From: Brevibacterium sediminis | GTDB taxonomy: Bacteria; Actinomycetota; Actinomycetes; Actinomycetales; Brevibacteriaceae | Length of the DNA stretch: 64,000 bases | Direction of reading: 5' to 3' | NCBI RefSeq assembly: GCF_013623905.1 | Contig: NZ_JABKDD010000005.1 | Coordinates: 1 to 64,000, forward strand | Part shown: one piece after another, positions 1 to 11,706 of the stretch | How positions within the stretch are numbered: the stretch's first letter is position 1 | How the letters are laid out: every line of letters begins with the position of its first letter | Notes under the pieces: model-generated | The model's database searches: none | Told to the model about the DNA's origin: nothing | Seen by the model: only the letters and a program-made list of their open reading frames with translations | Translations under genes and position numbers: made by a program

Positions 1-38
1 TGGAAGGGCAGCCGTGGACGTCTGTAGTGCGTGGTCAT
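1..38 (-). CDS. Start of an unidentified leftward gene, cut by the window edge
   Basis: An ATG at 38-36 on the minus strand is preceded by AAGGA at 51-47 with 8-nt spacing. It opens a frame (MTTHYRRPRLPF) that runs off the left edge. Only twelve codons are visible, so the product cannot be named. A perfect 14-bp hairpin separates it from sdaA upstream, so it is probably its own transcription unit. The evidence is only a ribosome binding site plus an open frame. Confidence 0.35.
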   Translation of the reverse strand, partial: MTTHYRRPRLPF

Positions 39-62
39 GGGGGTGTTCCTTCGTTCAGTGGA

Positions 63-99
63 AACACCCGGTCTGATAGTGCTGGTCAGACCGGGTGTT
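63..99 (-). terminator. 14-bp perfect hairpin downstream of sdaA
   Basis: Positions 63-76 and 86-99 are perfect reverse complements around a 9-nt loop. On the minus strand the stem is followed by TTTCC. It lies about 200 nt after the sdaA stop and just before the next predicted leftward start. It looks like an intrinsic terminator with a poor T tract, and a regulatory hairpin is also possible. Confidence 0.6.
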
Positions 100-277
100 G
101 CACTAGAACCTAGAAACCGCCGGCCAATTTTCGGCATTCTTCGCACACTTAACCCTTTCTCCCCGCTGCTTCAGGCCGCTGCAGAGGTACGGAAGTAGAT
201 GAGTGCGCAAAGCCGGCTCGAGAGGCCGCGACTCAGGTGAGCGCCGCTTGACTGGCTCCGAACCTCAGACGCACTGA

Positions 278-319
278 CCTCAGCACTCGACGACCCGTCC
301 TGCCTCAGCACTCGACGAC
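278..319. repeat. 17-bp direct repeat duplicating the sdaA 3' end
   Basis: CCTCAGCACTCGACGAC occurs at 278-294 and again at 303-319, 25 bp apart. The second copy contains the sdaA stop codon and last codons (VVEC-stop). The first lies immediately downstream as a non-coding duplicate. It looks like a local tandem duplication of the gene end. Confidence 0.7.
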
Positions 320-1792
320 GTTGACGGCGAGGCCGCCCATCGCCGTCTCCTTGTACTTCGAGGACATGTCCGCGCCGGTCTGACGCATCGTCTCGATCAC
401 TTCGTCGAGGCTGACCCGGTGCTGGCCATCGCCCCACAGCGCCATGCGGGAGGCGTTGATGGCCTTGCCGGCGGCGATCGCATTGCGTTCGATGCAGGGG
501 ACCTGCACGAGTCCGGAGATCGGGTCGCAGGTCAGGCCGAGGTTGTGCTCCATCGCGATCTCGGCAGCGTTCTCCACCTGTTCGGGTGTTCCGCCCATCA
601 CGGCGGCCAGTCCCCCGGCGGCCATCGACGAGGCGGATCCGACCTCTCCCTGACAGCCCACCTCGGCGCCGGAGATCGACGCCCGCTCCTTGTAGAGGAC
701 TCCGATGGCTGCCGCGGTGAGCAGGAAGTCGACGATGGCTCGATGCTTCGCGGACTCGCCGCCTTCCTTGACTGCGGGGACGTAGTTGAGCGCATAGTGC
801 AGCACGGCGGGGATGATGCCGGCCGCCCCATTCGTCGGCGCGGTGACGACGCGGCCTCCCGAGGCGTTCTCCTCGTTCACGGCCATCGCGATGAGGTTGA
901 CCCATTCGAGGTAGTAGCCGGGATCCCGGCCGGGGTCCTCGGCCTTGAGTTTGAGGTACCAGTCGTGTGCGCGGCGGCGGACCTTGAGCCCTCCGGGCAG
1001 ATAACCGGAGCGGTCCAGGGACGCCGAAGCGCATTCCTCCATCACCGAGTAGATGTGGAGCAGTCCGTGCCGGATCTCATCCTCGTCGCGCATCGACAGT
1101 TCGTTGGCGTGCATGATCTCGGCGATGGACAGATCGTTCTCGCGGCAGCGCTGAAGCAGCTCGACTCCGGAGTGGAAGGGGTAGGGCAGCTCTTCGTCGT
1201 AGGACTCGAGTTCGGCGTCGACGACAGAATCCGCGACCGCGAACTCGACACCCGCGTCTGCACCGCCGCCGTCGGCAGCTGCACCATCCTCGGCGGTCTT
1301 CTCTTTCTCCAGGAATTCGGTCTCCGAAGTCACGAATCCGCCGCCGACGGAGTAATAGGTCTCCTCGGCGAGAGTCTCCCCGGCAGCGTCGTAGGCGGTC
1401 ACGGTCATGGCGTTCGTATGGCGCGGGAGGACGGTCAGCGGTCGTTTGACCATGTCATCCTCGGTGAACTTGAGTTCGACGCCGTTGCCGGTCGAGTCGC
1501 CGAGGATGATCGTCCCGGTCTCGGACATCCGTGTTCGCCGGGCGGTCAGTTCGTTGGCTTCGATGAGATCGGGGCGGCAGCCTTCGAGGCCGATGAGGAT
1601 GGCGTCGAAGGTCCCGTGACCGGCGCCGGTGGCGGCCAGGGAACCGAACACGTCGACGCGCAGATCCGCCACGGAGCTCAGCGAATCGCTAAGGAGGTCG
1701 ATGAAGCTCGCGCCGGCACGCATCGGTCCGACGGTGTGGGAGCTCGACGGTCCGATGCCGACCGTGAAGAGGTCGAAGACACTCAATGGCAT
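305..1792 (-). CDS. sdaA: L-serine ammonia-lyase, single-chain iron-sulfur type
   Basis: Converts L-serine to pyruvate and ammonia in the cytosol. At 495 residues it has the fused beta-alpha architecture. The N-terminal domain begins with the family signature IGPSSSHT (residues 13-20). The C-terminal catalytic domain carries GCQGEVGSA with Cys380 plus Cys422 and Cys433, the expected [4Fe-4S] ligands. An upstream in-frame extension to 1888 exists, but the ATG at 1792 begins the conserved [20 protein letters not shown] sequence and has GAAG 8 nt upstream. A short acidic linker near residues 165-190 is variable in this family. The gene is the last of gcvP-gcvT-gcvH-sdaA, so serine produced or consumed around glycine cleavage can drain to pyruvate. 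Confidence 0.95.
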   Translation of the reverse strand: MPLSVFDLFTVGIGPSSSHTVGPMRAGASFIDLLSDSLSSVADLRVDVFGSLAATGAGHGTFDAILIGLEGCRPDLIEANELTARRTRMSETGTIILGDSTGNGVELKFTEDDMVKRPLTVLPRHTNAMTVTAYDAAGETLAEETYYSVGGGFVTSETEFLEKEKTAEDGAAADGGGADAGVEFAVADSVVDAELESYDEELPYPFHSGVELLQRCRENDLSIAEIMHANELSMRDEDEIRHGLLHIYSVMEECASASLDRSGYLPGGLKVRRRAHDWYLKLKAEDPGRDPGYYLEWVNLIAMAVNEENASGGRVVTAPTNGAAGIIPAVLHYALNYVPAVKEGGESAKHRAIVDFLLTAAAIGVLYKERASISGAEVGCQGEVGSASSMAAGGLAAVMGGTPEQVENAAEIAMEHNLGLTCDPISGLVQVPCIERNAIAAGKAINASRMALWGDGQHRVSLDEVIETMRQTGADMSSKYKETAMGGLAVNVVEC

Positions 1793-1919
1793 GGCAATCA
1801 CTTCGTTTCTGATGAGATGACGACGGGGCCGACCGAACAGCCGTGCACTCACGTGCATGGCAAGCCGATGCCGACGATGTGTCGGCACCGACCTCGACCG
1901 ACCCCGCTTCAGGGTTTAT

Positions 1920-1937
1920 ATCCTCCGCCCGGAGGAT
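1920..1937 (-). terminator. Small hairpin between gcvH and sdaA
   Basis: ATCCTCC (1920-1926) and GGAGGAT (1931-1937) form a perfect 7-bp stem with a 4-nt loop, 6 nt after the gcvH stop. No T tract follows; instead the minus strand continues with ATAAACC. It may attenuate or process the transcript rather than end it. The 150-nt gap to sdaA also holds a second small dyad, TGCCGAC/GTCGGCA, near 1869-1887. Confidence 0.4.
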
Positions 1938-1942
1938 GAGGC

Positions 1943-2341
1943 TCAGAGGGAGTTCGCCTCGGCGTAGCCGGCGGCGTCCATGACTTCGCCGACCTCGGTC
2001 ACGGCGACCTCGAACAGCCAGCCCTCACCGTAGGGGTCGGAGTTGAGCAGACCGGGTGAGTCCACGGCCGCCTCGTTGATGGTGACGACCTCGCCGGTCA
2101 CTGGGGTGTAGAGGTCGGACACGGACTTCGTGGATTCGACCTCTCCGCAGGTCTCACCTGCGGTGATGGTGTCACCAACCTCAGGCAGGTCGACGTAGAC
2201 GACCTCGCCGAGGGCATCGGCGGCGACGGCGGTGATGCCGACCTTGACGGTCTTGCCGACGAGCTCATCGGCAGCGCCGTCGACCCATTCGTGTTCGGCG
2301 GAGTAGGTGAAGTTCTGCGGGAGCGGGGGCAGCTGTGCCAT
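1943..2341 (-). CDS. gcvH: Glycine cleavage system H protein
   Basis: Lipoyl carrier that shuttles the aminomethyl group from P protein to T protein and is re-oxidised by dihydrolipoamide dehydrogenase. The 132 residues match the usual family length. The lipoylation site is Lys72 in [10 protein letters not shown], and [13 protein letters not shown] precedes it as in other H proteins. The ATG at 2341 has AAGGA just upstream. No gcvL/lpd gene lies in the window, so the L protein must be encoded elsewhere. Confidence 0.97.
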   Translation of the reverse strand: MAQLPPLPQNFTYSAEHEWVDGAADELVGKTVKVGITAVAADALGEVVYVDLPEVGDTITAGETCGEVESTKSVSDLYTPVTGEVVTINEAAVDSPGLLNSDPYGEGWLFEVAVTEVGEVMDAAGYAEANSL

Positions 2342-2397
2342 ATGTCTTCCTTACTGTGACTGCCGCCGGAAGGGGCGGTCACGACGTTGTTGTGCCA

Positions 2398-2430
2398 GGT
2401 GGGACCAGTCTACGAGTCGCCGGTCCCACC
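2398..2430 (-). ncRNA. Intra-operon hairpin between gcvT and gcvH
   Basis: GGTGGGACC (2398-2406) and GGTCCCACC (2422-2430) are perfect complements around a 15-nt loop, in the 112-nt gap between gcvT and gcvH. It is a candidate RNA-stabilising or partial-termination structure inside the operon. There is no T tract, so full termination is unlikely. Confidence 0.45.
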
Positions 2431-2453
2431 AGGATGAATTGTGGGTGAGAGCT

Positions 2454-3715
2454 TCAGTCGGCCTGGCGCTTGTAGAACGGCAGCTGTGTGACGGTGAAGT
2501 CGTGTGCCTTGCCGCGGATGTCCACGGTCACGGCGGTGCCCACCTCGGCGCGGTCCCGATCGATGTAGGCCAGGGCGATCGGGTGGCCGAGCGTCGGCGA
2601 GGGCTGACCGGAGGTGACGGTGCCGACCTCAGCGCCGTCGATCGATACGGCGGCTCCGGAGCGGGCGGCGCGGCGTCCTTCCGAACTCAGGCCGACGAGC
2701 ACGCGCGGCGGTTCGGTCTCTCCGAGCTTCGCCAGCGCCTCACGGGCGAAGAAGTCGTCCTTCGTGTTGAACCCGATCATCCGGCCCATTCCCGCATCGT
2801 ACGGGGTGGTGTTCTGAGCGAGTTCGTTGCCGTAGAGCGGCATTCCGGCTTCGAGGCGCAGCGAATCGCGTGCAGCCAGACCGCAGGGAACGAGTCCGTA
2901 GTCCGCACCCGAAGTCACGAGCGTGTTCCACAGGCGGGAGGCGCCGATGTTGGGGACGTAGAGCTCGAACCCGTCCTCACCGGTGTATCCGGTGCGGGCG
3001 AGCATGAGGTCGATCCCGGCGATCGTCAGCGGCATCCACGCGTAGTACTTGAGTTCGCGCACCGACTGACCGATGGTGATCTTCGCATCCCCCGCCGAGG
3101 TGGCTCCCCCGTTGGCATCGTCGGTGACCTGGGCTTTCGCCTGGTCACCGGCGCCGGTGCGGGGTCCGAATTCGCCGTGGCCGGATTCGTCGAGGGCGCG
3201 CAGGATGATCGCCTCCGAGTTCGGTCCCTGCACGGCGATGAGTGCGGTGGCGTCGGATTCGTCTGTCAGGTGCACATCGGAGCCGGGTGCGACGGTCTGC
3301 ACGAACTGGTGCACGCGTTCCTTGAGCGCGGCGACCACGGTGGGCGTGTTCGAGGCGTTGGGGACGATGAGGAACTCTTCGTCGCCGATGCGGTAGGTGA
3401 TGAGGTCGTCGAGCAGGCCGCCTGACTCGTTGACGATGACTCCGTACTTGGCCTTGCCGATCTTCATCTTCGAGTACTTCGCGACGAGCGCGTAGTCGAG
3501 GAATGCGGCGGCGTCGGTTCCGCTGATACGCACCTCTCCCATGTGGGAGAGGTCGAAGAGGCCTGCGGCCTCACGCACGGCACGGTGTTCGGCGAGTTCC
3601 GAACCGTACTTCAGCGGCATGTCCCAGCCGCCGAAGTCGGTGAACGAGGCACCGAGCTCGGCGTGGATGCCGTGCAGCGGGGTCTCTTTCGGTGTGTTCG
3701 CGGTCGTATCGGTCA

Positions 3716-3716
<1 letters not shown>
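2454..3716 (-). CDS. gcvT: Glycine cleavage system T protein (aminomethyltransferase)
   Basis: Transfers the methylene group from the aminomethyl-lipoyl H protein to tetrahydrofolate, releasing ammonia. Visible family motifs are DLSHMGEVRISG (residues 55-66) and the folate-domain RTGYTGEDGFELY. At 420 residues it is longer than the usual 360-375. The excess is a low-complexity stretch around residues 180-220 (GPRTGAGDQAKAQVTDD...). The ATG at 3716 shares its A with the gcvP stop (TGATG), indicating translational coupling. An upstream in-frame extension to 3770 lies wholly inside gcvP and is not used in my call. Confidence 0.96.
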
Positions 3717-6649
<2,933 letters not shown>

Positions 6650-6685
6650 TTGCCGTCCTTGGGTCGGTGTCGCGCCCACCGAATT

Positions 6686-6715
6686 GGAGGACGCAGCGAT
6701 CGCTGAGTGTCCTCC
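6686..6715 (-). promoter_or_regulatory. Candidate expression-platform hairpin of the gcvP leader
   Basis: GGAGGAC (6686-6692) and GTCCTCC (6709-6715) form a 7-bp stem, with AGCGATCGCT inside the loop region, between the aptamer and the gcvP start. The same CCTCC/GTCCT strand could instead pair with AGGAC-containing segments near 6765 or with the AAGGAC ribosome binding site at about 6660. That is the geometry expected of a switch. The alternative pairing is inference. Confidence 0.35.
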
Positions 6716-6784
6716 CCGATCTGTCGGATGTGTGGTCGCACCGCACGTGTGCGGCGAACTCGCGTCCTTCAGATATGCCTGCAA

Positions 6785-6888
6785 TCGGTGGTACTGGGCC
6801 TGAGAGTTTCCCGGGGAGGGAATTGCACCTACGGCGCTGCTCGGAAGCCCGGCTCGATTCGGCCCGACTGCGGCAGCTCTCCCACGTC
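6785..6888 (-). promoter_or_regulatory. Glycine riboswitch (single visible aptamer)
   Basis: Read on the minus strand, the segment contains the glycine aptamer landmarks in order. They are GTGGGAGAGC, then GCGCCGTAGGTGCAA, then AAACTCTCAGGCCCAGTACC, with GAGAG and CTCTC positioned to close the helix. It sits directly upstream of gcvP, the classic target. Only one aptamer is evident; the 100 nt further upstream do not show a second GGAGAG...CTCTCAGGC set. Confidence 0.9.
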
Positions 6889-7084
6889 TTGTCTTAGCGG
6901 CGTATGAAGTTATGTGCAGAACCAGTTGGGCCTCTGAAGCCCCCGGCTGAGACTGCGCCTCCGATTCTAGTGAATGAAATCACCCCCGACAAACCCCCTG
7001 CTGGCCCCCTCGCTGTGGCCACTCTTCCAACCGCCGCGAGGACCAGCTCCCCACGGCAGCTCGTCTGTGACTCCAATGCAGAAA
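6889..7084. other. Intergenic, promoter region of the gcv operon
   Basis: No gene is supported here. Short open frames on both strands lack ribosome binding sites and composition. The gcv promoter should lie here on the minus strand; CATAACTT near 6912-6919 is a possible -10 region, without a convincing -35. Confidence 0.4.
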
Positions 7085-7135
7085 TAGGTCGCTATCGGAT
7101 ACTTTCCTTGCTCAGAAGTATCCGATAGCGACCTA
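7085..7135 (-). terminator. 20-bp perfect hairpin after the MHS transporter
   Basis: Positions 7085-7104 and 7116-7135 are perfect complements (TAGGTCGCTATCGGATACTT) with an 11-nt loop. It lies 38 nt downstream of the leftward transporter stop. No T tract is present. It resembles the other long palindromic spacers in this window in size and place, though not in sequence. Confidence 0.65.
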
Positions 7136-7172
7136 GATTCGCCGAGGCGGCGCTGCGGTCCCGCCGCGATGT

Positions 7173-8462
7173 TCAGATCGCGTTGAGGTCCTTGCCCTTA
7201 GTCTCGGGCAGCTTGACCACGGCGACGATCGTTGCCAAGCAGAGCAGGACCACCCAGCCGCTGGAGAGCCAGCTGAGGTCGAGCGAGTTGAACAGTCCAT
7301 TGAGATATGGTGCCGTTCCGCCGAACACAGCCACAGAGACCGAGTAGGCGAAGCCGATTCCCTGGGTGCGGACCTTCGTCGGGAAGGCCTCGGACAGGAC
7401 TGCCGACAACAAGGCTCCTGCCATCGAGACCACGAGCAGTGCCAGCGTCGACGCAACGAACAACGTCCAGCCGGTGTCCGTGATCATGCCCATGAGCGGA
7501 TACTGCAGGATCGCCATGAGCACTCCGAAGCCGATGAGCACCGGCCGACGACCGATCCGGTCGGAGAGGAATCCCCAGAAGGGCAGCGACGCGAGTGCGA
7601 TGATCTGCGCACCGACGGTCGCCCAGTAAGCGGTCTGCGCATCCATACCGCGCTCGGTGATCGCCAAGGTCGACGCGTACGACGTCCAGGTGTAGTGAGC
7701 CGCGGTGATACCGGAGGTCATGAGCACGACGAGGACGATCGCACGGGCCACGCGGCCGCGATCCAGCGGGGTCGGGTCGACAACTTCTTCCGCTTCATCG
7801 GCTTCGAAGACATCGCTTTCGACCATTCCGCGCCGCATCCACAGCGCGACGAGCGCGAGCAGACCGCCGAGCGCGAACGGAATCCTCCATGCCCAGTCGG
7901 AAACTGCCGCCTCGGAGAAGACGTTCGTGATCACGCCCCCAATCGTGTAAGCGACGACCGAACCGCCGAAGATGGCGACGAAGACGATTGAGCCCCAGAA
8001 ACCGCGCTTGTGGGCCGGAGCGATCTCAGCGATATAGGAGTTCGCCGTTGCCGACTCCCCTCCGTGGGCGAAGCCCTGTGCCACTCGGATGAGAAGGAGG
8101 ATGAGTGAGGCGAAGACGCCGATCTGACCATAGGTCGGCAGGACGGCGATGAGGAACGAACCGCCTGCCATGATGAGCATCGTGACGATGAGAACGAACT
8201 TGCGCCCCTTCACATCGGCGATCTTCCCGAACACGATGCCGCCCAGGGGTCTCATGAGGAACCCGACGGCGAAGACGCCGAGGGTCGCGAGGACGGAGGA
8301 GACTGTGTCCTCGCTGTTGAACATCGCGGCGGCGATGAAGGGCGTGAACACCGCGTAGGCGCTCCACTCGTACCATTCGAGGATATTGCCGATGGTGCTC
8401 GCGACGACGGATCGCCGTTTCAGCTGCAGAGGCACCTTTGTCTCTGCGATCGTATCGGTCAT
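7173..8462 (-). CDS. MFS transporter, metabolite:H+ symporter (MHS) family
   Basis: A 429-residue, roughly 12-helix inner-membrane symporter of the KgtP/ProP/ShiA type, probably importing an organic acid or betaine with protons. Family signs are NILEWYEWSAYAVF at residues 26-39, RPLGGIVFGKIADVKGRK (the loop 2-3 motif) and RVAQGFAHGGES. The ATG at 8462 has GGAAAGGAAG upstream. It lies just before an acyl-CoA degradation gene set on the same strand, 91 nt away. Supply of a carboxylic acid to that pathway is a reasonable inference; the substrate itself cannot be read from sequence. Confidence 0.88.
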   Translation of the reverse strand: MTDTIAETKVPLQLKRRSVVASTIGNILEWYEWSAYAVFTPFIAAAMFNSEDTVSSVLATLGVFAVGFLMRPLGGIVFGKIADVKGRKFVLIVTMLIMAGGSFLIAVLPTYGQIGVFASLILLLIRVAQGFAHGGESATANSYIAEIAPAHKRGFWGSIVFVAIFGGSVVAYTIGGVITNVFSEAAVSDWAWRIPFALGGLLALVALWMRRGMVESDVFEADEAEEVVDPTPLDRGRVARAIVLVVLMTSGITAAHYTWTSYASTLAITERGMDAQTAYWATVGAQIIALASLPFWGFLSDRIGRRPVLIGFGVLMAILQYPLMGMITDTGWTLFVASTLALLVVSMAGALLSAVLSEAFPTKVRTQGIGFAYSVSVAVFGGTAPYLNGLFNSLDLSWLSSGWVVLLCLATIVAVVKLPETKGKDLNAI

Positions 8463-8553
8463 GGCTTCCTTTCCACTGCTTCATTGGAGGTGGTGATGCT
8501 GTATATCTCTGTGGTGGTGTTCGGTGGTGCGGATACTCCTATCTCGCTCGCCG

Positions 8554-9636
8554 TCACACGACGGTGGAGGCGACGGCTTCGGCGGCTGCGATGAGTTCGG
8601 GGACCCCGGTCTCGAGGCTGCCGGTGAAGTTACCGGCCGACGGCGCCTCTCCGTTGAGCCATCTGGTGTAGATGGCTTCGCTGAAGATCGCGGCCTTCCA
8701 CAGCGCGAAGGCCTCGTACCAAGGCAATACGGACAGGTCCAGGCCCGTCTTCTGCTGGTAGCGCTCGGCGAGGTCGGAACGGGTGAGGAACCCCTCCCCC
8801 GCAGTGACCGGGGTGAGGTCCATGACCGTGCGCGGATTCTCGCGGTCGGTGTAGGTGACGAGGAAGTAGCCGAGGTCGGCGAGCGGATCGCCGAGGGTCG
8901 ACATCTCCCAGTCGAGGATCGCTGCGACCTCGACCGGCGTCGAGGACGCGATCATCGCGTTGCCGGCACGGTAGTCGCCATGGACGACCGCGTGCCGCTG
9001 AGTGGCCGGAATGCTCGCAGCCAACCACTCACCGAGGCGGCTGACCTGGGGCAGCGACCGCTGAGTGTTCTTCCCCCAGAGGGAGGCGAACAACTTCACC
9101 TGGCGCTCCAGGTACCCGTCCGGACGACCGAGCGCGGCCACCTCGGGAACTGCGACGTCGACCGAGTGGAGGTCGACGAGGCGGTCGACGAGGGCTTCGC
9201 TGAGAGCTCGACGGTCGGCCGCCTCGGCGAGGAAATCGGGCAGTGTGTCGGTGACGACGGTGCCCGGCACGAAATCCATGATGTAGAACGGCACGCCGAG
9301 GACCGATTCGTCCTCGCAGACGTGGAGGATCGTGGGCACGGCCACTCCCTGAGCGCCGAGGACCTTCTGGATCTTCGCCTCCCGGACCATGTCGTGAGTC
9401 GATTTCGGGATCGGCGGGCGCGGTCCGCGGCGCAGCACCACATCGAGGTCATCACGCCGGATCCGGAAGGTGACGTTCGACTGGCCCTCGCCGATGCGAT
9501 CCCAGCGGACGGGACCGGACCCGAGGCCATGCGTGTCGAGGTAGTCGGTGAGGACGTCGACGATGAGCAACGGCGGTACGGACAGTGCCTGCGCCTCGGC
9601 CGCGGTGTCGACGACGTCGATGAGCTTCTCGGTCAA
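8554..9636 (-). CDS. APH-fold phosphotransferase of the acyl-CoA dehydrogenase-linked type
   Basis: A 360-residue protein kinase-like (aminoglycoside phosphotransferase fold) enzyme. The catalytic loop is HGDYRAGN (residues 219-226) and the metal-binding Asp is in LDWEMSTLGDP (Asp242). Similar proteins are fused to, or encoded beside, acyl-CoA dehydrogenases (ACAD10/ACAD11 in animals), where they phosphorylate 4-hydroxyacyl-CoAs for further degradation. The start is TTG at 9636, overlapping the preceding acyl-CoA dehydrogenase stop (TTGA) with GGGAGG upstream, so translation is coupled. The neighbour favours hydroxyacyl-CoA kinase activity over antibiotic resistance; that is inference. Confidence 0.85.
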   Translation of the reverse strand: MTEKLIDVVDTAAEAQALSVPPLLIVDVLTDYLDTHGLGSGPVRWDRIGEGQSNVTFRIRRDDLDVVLRRGPRPPIPKSTHDMVREAKIQKVLGAQGVAVPTILHVCEDESVLGVPFYIMDFVPGTVVTDTLPDFLAEAADRRALSEALVDRLVDLHSVDVAVPEVAALGRPDGYLERQVKLFASLWGKNTQRSLPQVSRLGEWLAASIPATQRHAVVHGDYRAGNAMIASSTPVEVAAILDWEMSTLGDPLADLGYFLVTYTDRENPRTVMDLTPVTAGEGFLTRSDLAERYQQKTGLDLSVLPWYEAFALWKAAIFSEAIYTRWLNGEAPSAGNFTGSLETGVPELIAAAEAVASTVV

Positions 9637-10892
9637 CGCGCCTCCCTCACGATGTCGAGGCGGGGAGCTCCCGCGGCGACTTCCTTGCGCCGCTTCGATG
9701 AGGCACGACGGGAGATCGCGAACTTGTGCGTCTCGGTGGCGCCGTCGTAGATGCGGAACGGACGGACGTCGTTGAGGTACTGGACGAGTGGCAGCTGGTC
9801 GGAGACGCCGTCTCCGCCGGTGAGCTGGATGGCCCGATCGATGACACGGTAGACGGCTTCGGAGCAGTAGACCTTCGCGATCGAAGATCTGGAGTTCGCT
9901 TCCTTCGCATCGGTGGCGAGCACTTCGGAGGTCTTCGTGATCATCGCGTCAGAGGTTTCGATGTCGATGACCGACTGCGCGATGAGCTCCTGCGCGAGGC
10001 CCTGACGTGCGAGGACGTCGCCGAATGCCTCGCGATGTTCGGCACGGTCGAGAGCCGTGTCCAGCGCCCGGCGGGCCAGTCCCAGCCACCGCATGCAGTG
10101 CGTGAGGCGGGCGGGTGCCAGGCGAACCTGGGCGTAGGCGAATCCCTTGCCGGGTTCGCCGAGGATCGCCGAGGTGGGGACACGAACATCGTCGAAGTGG
10201 ACGTAGGGATGGCCGCCGGCGATCGTGCGATCGACGGTGTGGATCGGCCGCCCTACGCTGACACCCGGGGTGTCCTTTGGCACGAGGAACATCGTGGCCG
10301 CCTGGCCCATCTTCGCCTGCGCGGAACCCGAGCCCTCGGTCGCAGCGGCCGACTCCTCGGCGTCGGTGGCGGCCATGACGACGAAGAAGCTGCACAGCTC
10401 AGCTCCGGAGATGAAGCGCTTGTCACCGGTGATGACCCACTCGTCACCGTCCTTGACCGCGCGGGTCGCCAGCGCCGATGGGTCGGAGCCGGTGCCTGGA
10501 TGTGGTTCGGTCATGGCGAAGGAGGAGCGGACGTCGCCGGCGGCCAGCGGGGCGAGGAACCGCTCCTTCTGCTCCTGCGTGGCGATCTGGGCGAGCATGT
10601 GCATATTGCCCTCATCGGGTGCCATGCAATTGAGCACGGCGGGCCCGATCGGCGAGTAGCCTGCCTCCTGGAACACCGGGGACCAGAACTCGATCGGCAC
10701 GCCCTGGCCGCCCCACTCGGCAGGCACGTGTGGAGCGAAGACTCCGGCCTCCTTGGCTTTGGCCTTGAGGTCGGTCAGAACCCCTTCGTCGAGGTAGTCC
10801 CCGGGATGAGGTTCGGCGGGTATGACGACGTCGCGGATGAAGGTGCGGGTGCGCTGGCGCAGCTCTTCGACGTCTGCTGGAATGTGGCTCAT
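9633..10892 (-). CDS. Acyl-CoA dehydrogenase family protein (ACAD10/11-like)
   Basis: A 419-residue FAD flavoenzyme. The FAD/substrate segment is FAMTEPHPGTGSDP, and the C-terminal segment is RIYDGATETHKF (from about residue 380). The catalytic position that is Glu in most family members (YEGTSE) reads Asp here, as in the ACAD10/11-like branch. It overlaps the upstream SDR by 4 nt (ATGA) and the downstream APH-like kinase by 4 nt, so the three are one translationally coupled unit. Together with that kinase it suggests processing of a 4-hydroxy acid. Substrate chain length cannot be told. Confidence 0.9.
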   Translation of the reverse strand: MSHIPADVEELRQRTRTFIRDVVIPAEPHPGDYLDEGVLTDLKAKAKEAGVFAPHVPAEWGGQGVPIEFWSPVFQEAGYSPIGPAVLNCMAPDEGNMHMLAQIATQEQKERFLAPLAAGDVRSSFAMTEPHPGTGSDPSALATRAVKDGDEWVITGDKRFISGAELCSFFVVMAATDAEESAAATEGSGSAQAKMGQAATMFLVPKDTPGVSVGRPIHTVDRTIAGGHPYVHFDDVRVPTSAILGEPGKGFAYAQVRLAPARLTHCMRWLGLARRALDTALDRAEHREAFGDVLARQGLAQELIAQSVIDIETSDAMITKTSEVLATDAKEANSRSSIAKVYCSEAVYRVIDRAIQLTGGDGVSDQLPLVQYLNDVRPFRIYDGATETHKFAISRRASSKRRKEVAAGAPRLDIVREAR

Positions 10893-11668
10893 GCTGTGCC
10901 TCCTGCTGTGATGAGTCCGCCGTCGGCGGTGAGGATCTGGGCGGTGATCCAGTCGGAGTCGGACGACGTGAGGTAGGCCGCAGCTGCGCCGATGTCCTCG
11001 GGAGTGCCGAGCCGGCCGGCCGGATAGGCGGCGGTGACTTCGGCTTCTCTGCCTTCGTATAGCGCGGTGGCGAAGCGGGTCTTGACGACGGCAGGGGCAA
11101 TTCCGTTGACGCGGATATCGGGTCCGAGTTCGACGGCAAGGGTCTTCACGAGGTGGGCCACGGCGGCCTTCGAGACGCCGTAGAGGCCGATGCCCTTGCT
11201 CGGATTCTGGCCGGCGACCGAGGAGATGGACAGGATCCGACCCTTGTTCTCCCGGAACTTCAGTCCCTCGTGATGGACGGCCCCCTGGATCCAGGCCAGA
11301 GTGCCGAGAACGTTGACCTCGAGGATCTTGCGGGCGGCATCGAGCTCGATGTCGATAGTGTCACCGTAGACCGGGTTGATGCCGACGTTCGTGACGAGGA
11401 CGTCGAGGCGGCCGAACTTCTCGGCGATCGTGTCGAACACCTCGGCCCGGTGAGCCGAGTCATCGGCCTTTCCCGCGATGCCGATCACGGTGCCGTCGGG
11501 GAATTCTGCGACAGTCTCGGCAAGCGGTTCGGGCTTGCGGGCGGTGAGGACGACGGTCGCCCCTTCGACTTGCAGCCGCTTGGCGATGCCGAGTCCGATG
11601 CCGCGACTCGATCCCGTCACGAGGGCGACCTGCCCTTCGAAACGGCGTCCGATCGTTGATTCACTCAA
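10889..11668 (-). CDS. SDR family oxidoreductase (copy 1)
   Basis: A 259-residue classical short-chain dehydrogenase. The cofactor motif is TGSSRGIG (residues 18-25), the active-site serine is in SISSVAG (149/150), and Tyr163 and Lys167 form YGVSK. The usual NAG motif is NVG here. Its stop overlaps the acyl-CoA dehydrogenase start. It is closely similar along its whole length to the SDR at 14506-15324; both contain NPVYG, VHHEGL and a shared C-terminal ADGG...TAGG region. That points to a duplication flanking the acyl-CoA ligase and TetR genes. Likely role: oxidation of a hydroxyacyl-CoA or alcohol intermediate in the same pathway. Confidence 0.88.
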   Translation of the reverse strand: MSESTIGRRFEGQVALVTGSSRGIGLGIAKRLQVEGATVVLTARKPEPLAETVAEFPDGTVIGIAGKADDSAHRAEVFDTIAEKFGRLDVLVTNVGINPVYGDTIDIELDAARKILEVNVLGTLAWIQGAVHHEGLKFRENKGRILSISSVAGQNPSKGIGLYGVSKAAVAHLVKTLAVELGPDIRVNGIAPAVVKTRFATALYEGREAEVTAAYPAGRLGTPEDIGAAAAYLTSSDSDWITAQILTADGGLITAGGTA

Positions 11669-11706
11669 TGTCTCTCCTGTCTTGAATGGTTGCCGGTCAG
11701 TGGTGC

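Noticed and set aside
6650-6784. Extended gcvP N-terminus from TTG 6784
   Set aside because: It would start within a few bases of the riboswitch aptamer, has no ribosome binding site, and the added residues are not like other P proteins. TTG 6649 with AAGGACGG is better.
6889-7128. Second glycine aptamer upstream of the first
   Set aside because: I looked for GGAGAG...CTCTCAGGC on the minus strand and found only a partial GC-rich hairpin (GGGGCTTCAGAGGCCC), which lacks the conserved joining sequences.
8554-9636. Aminoglycoside resistance gene
   Set aside because: The fold is APH-like, but the gene is translationally coupled to an acyl-CoA dehydrogenase and resembles the ACAD10/11-linked kinases; resistance is unlikely.
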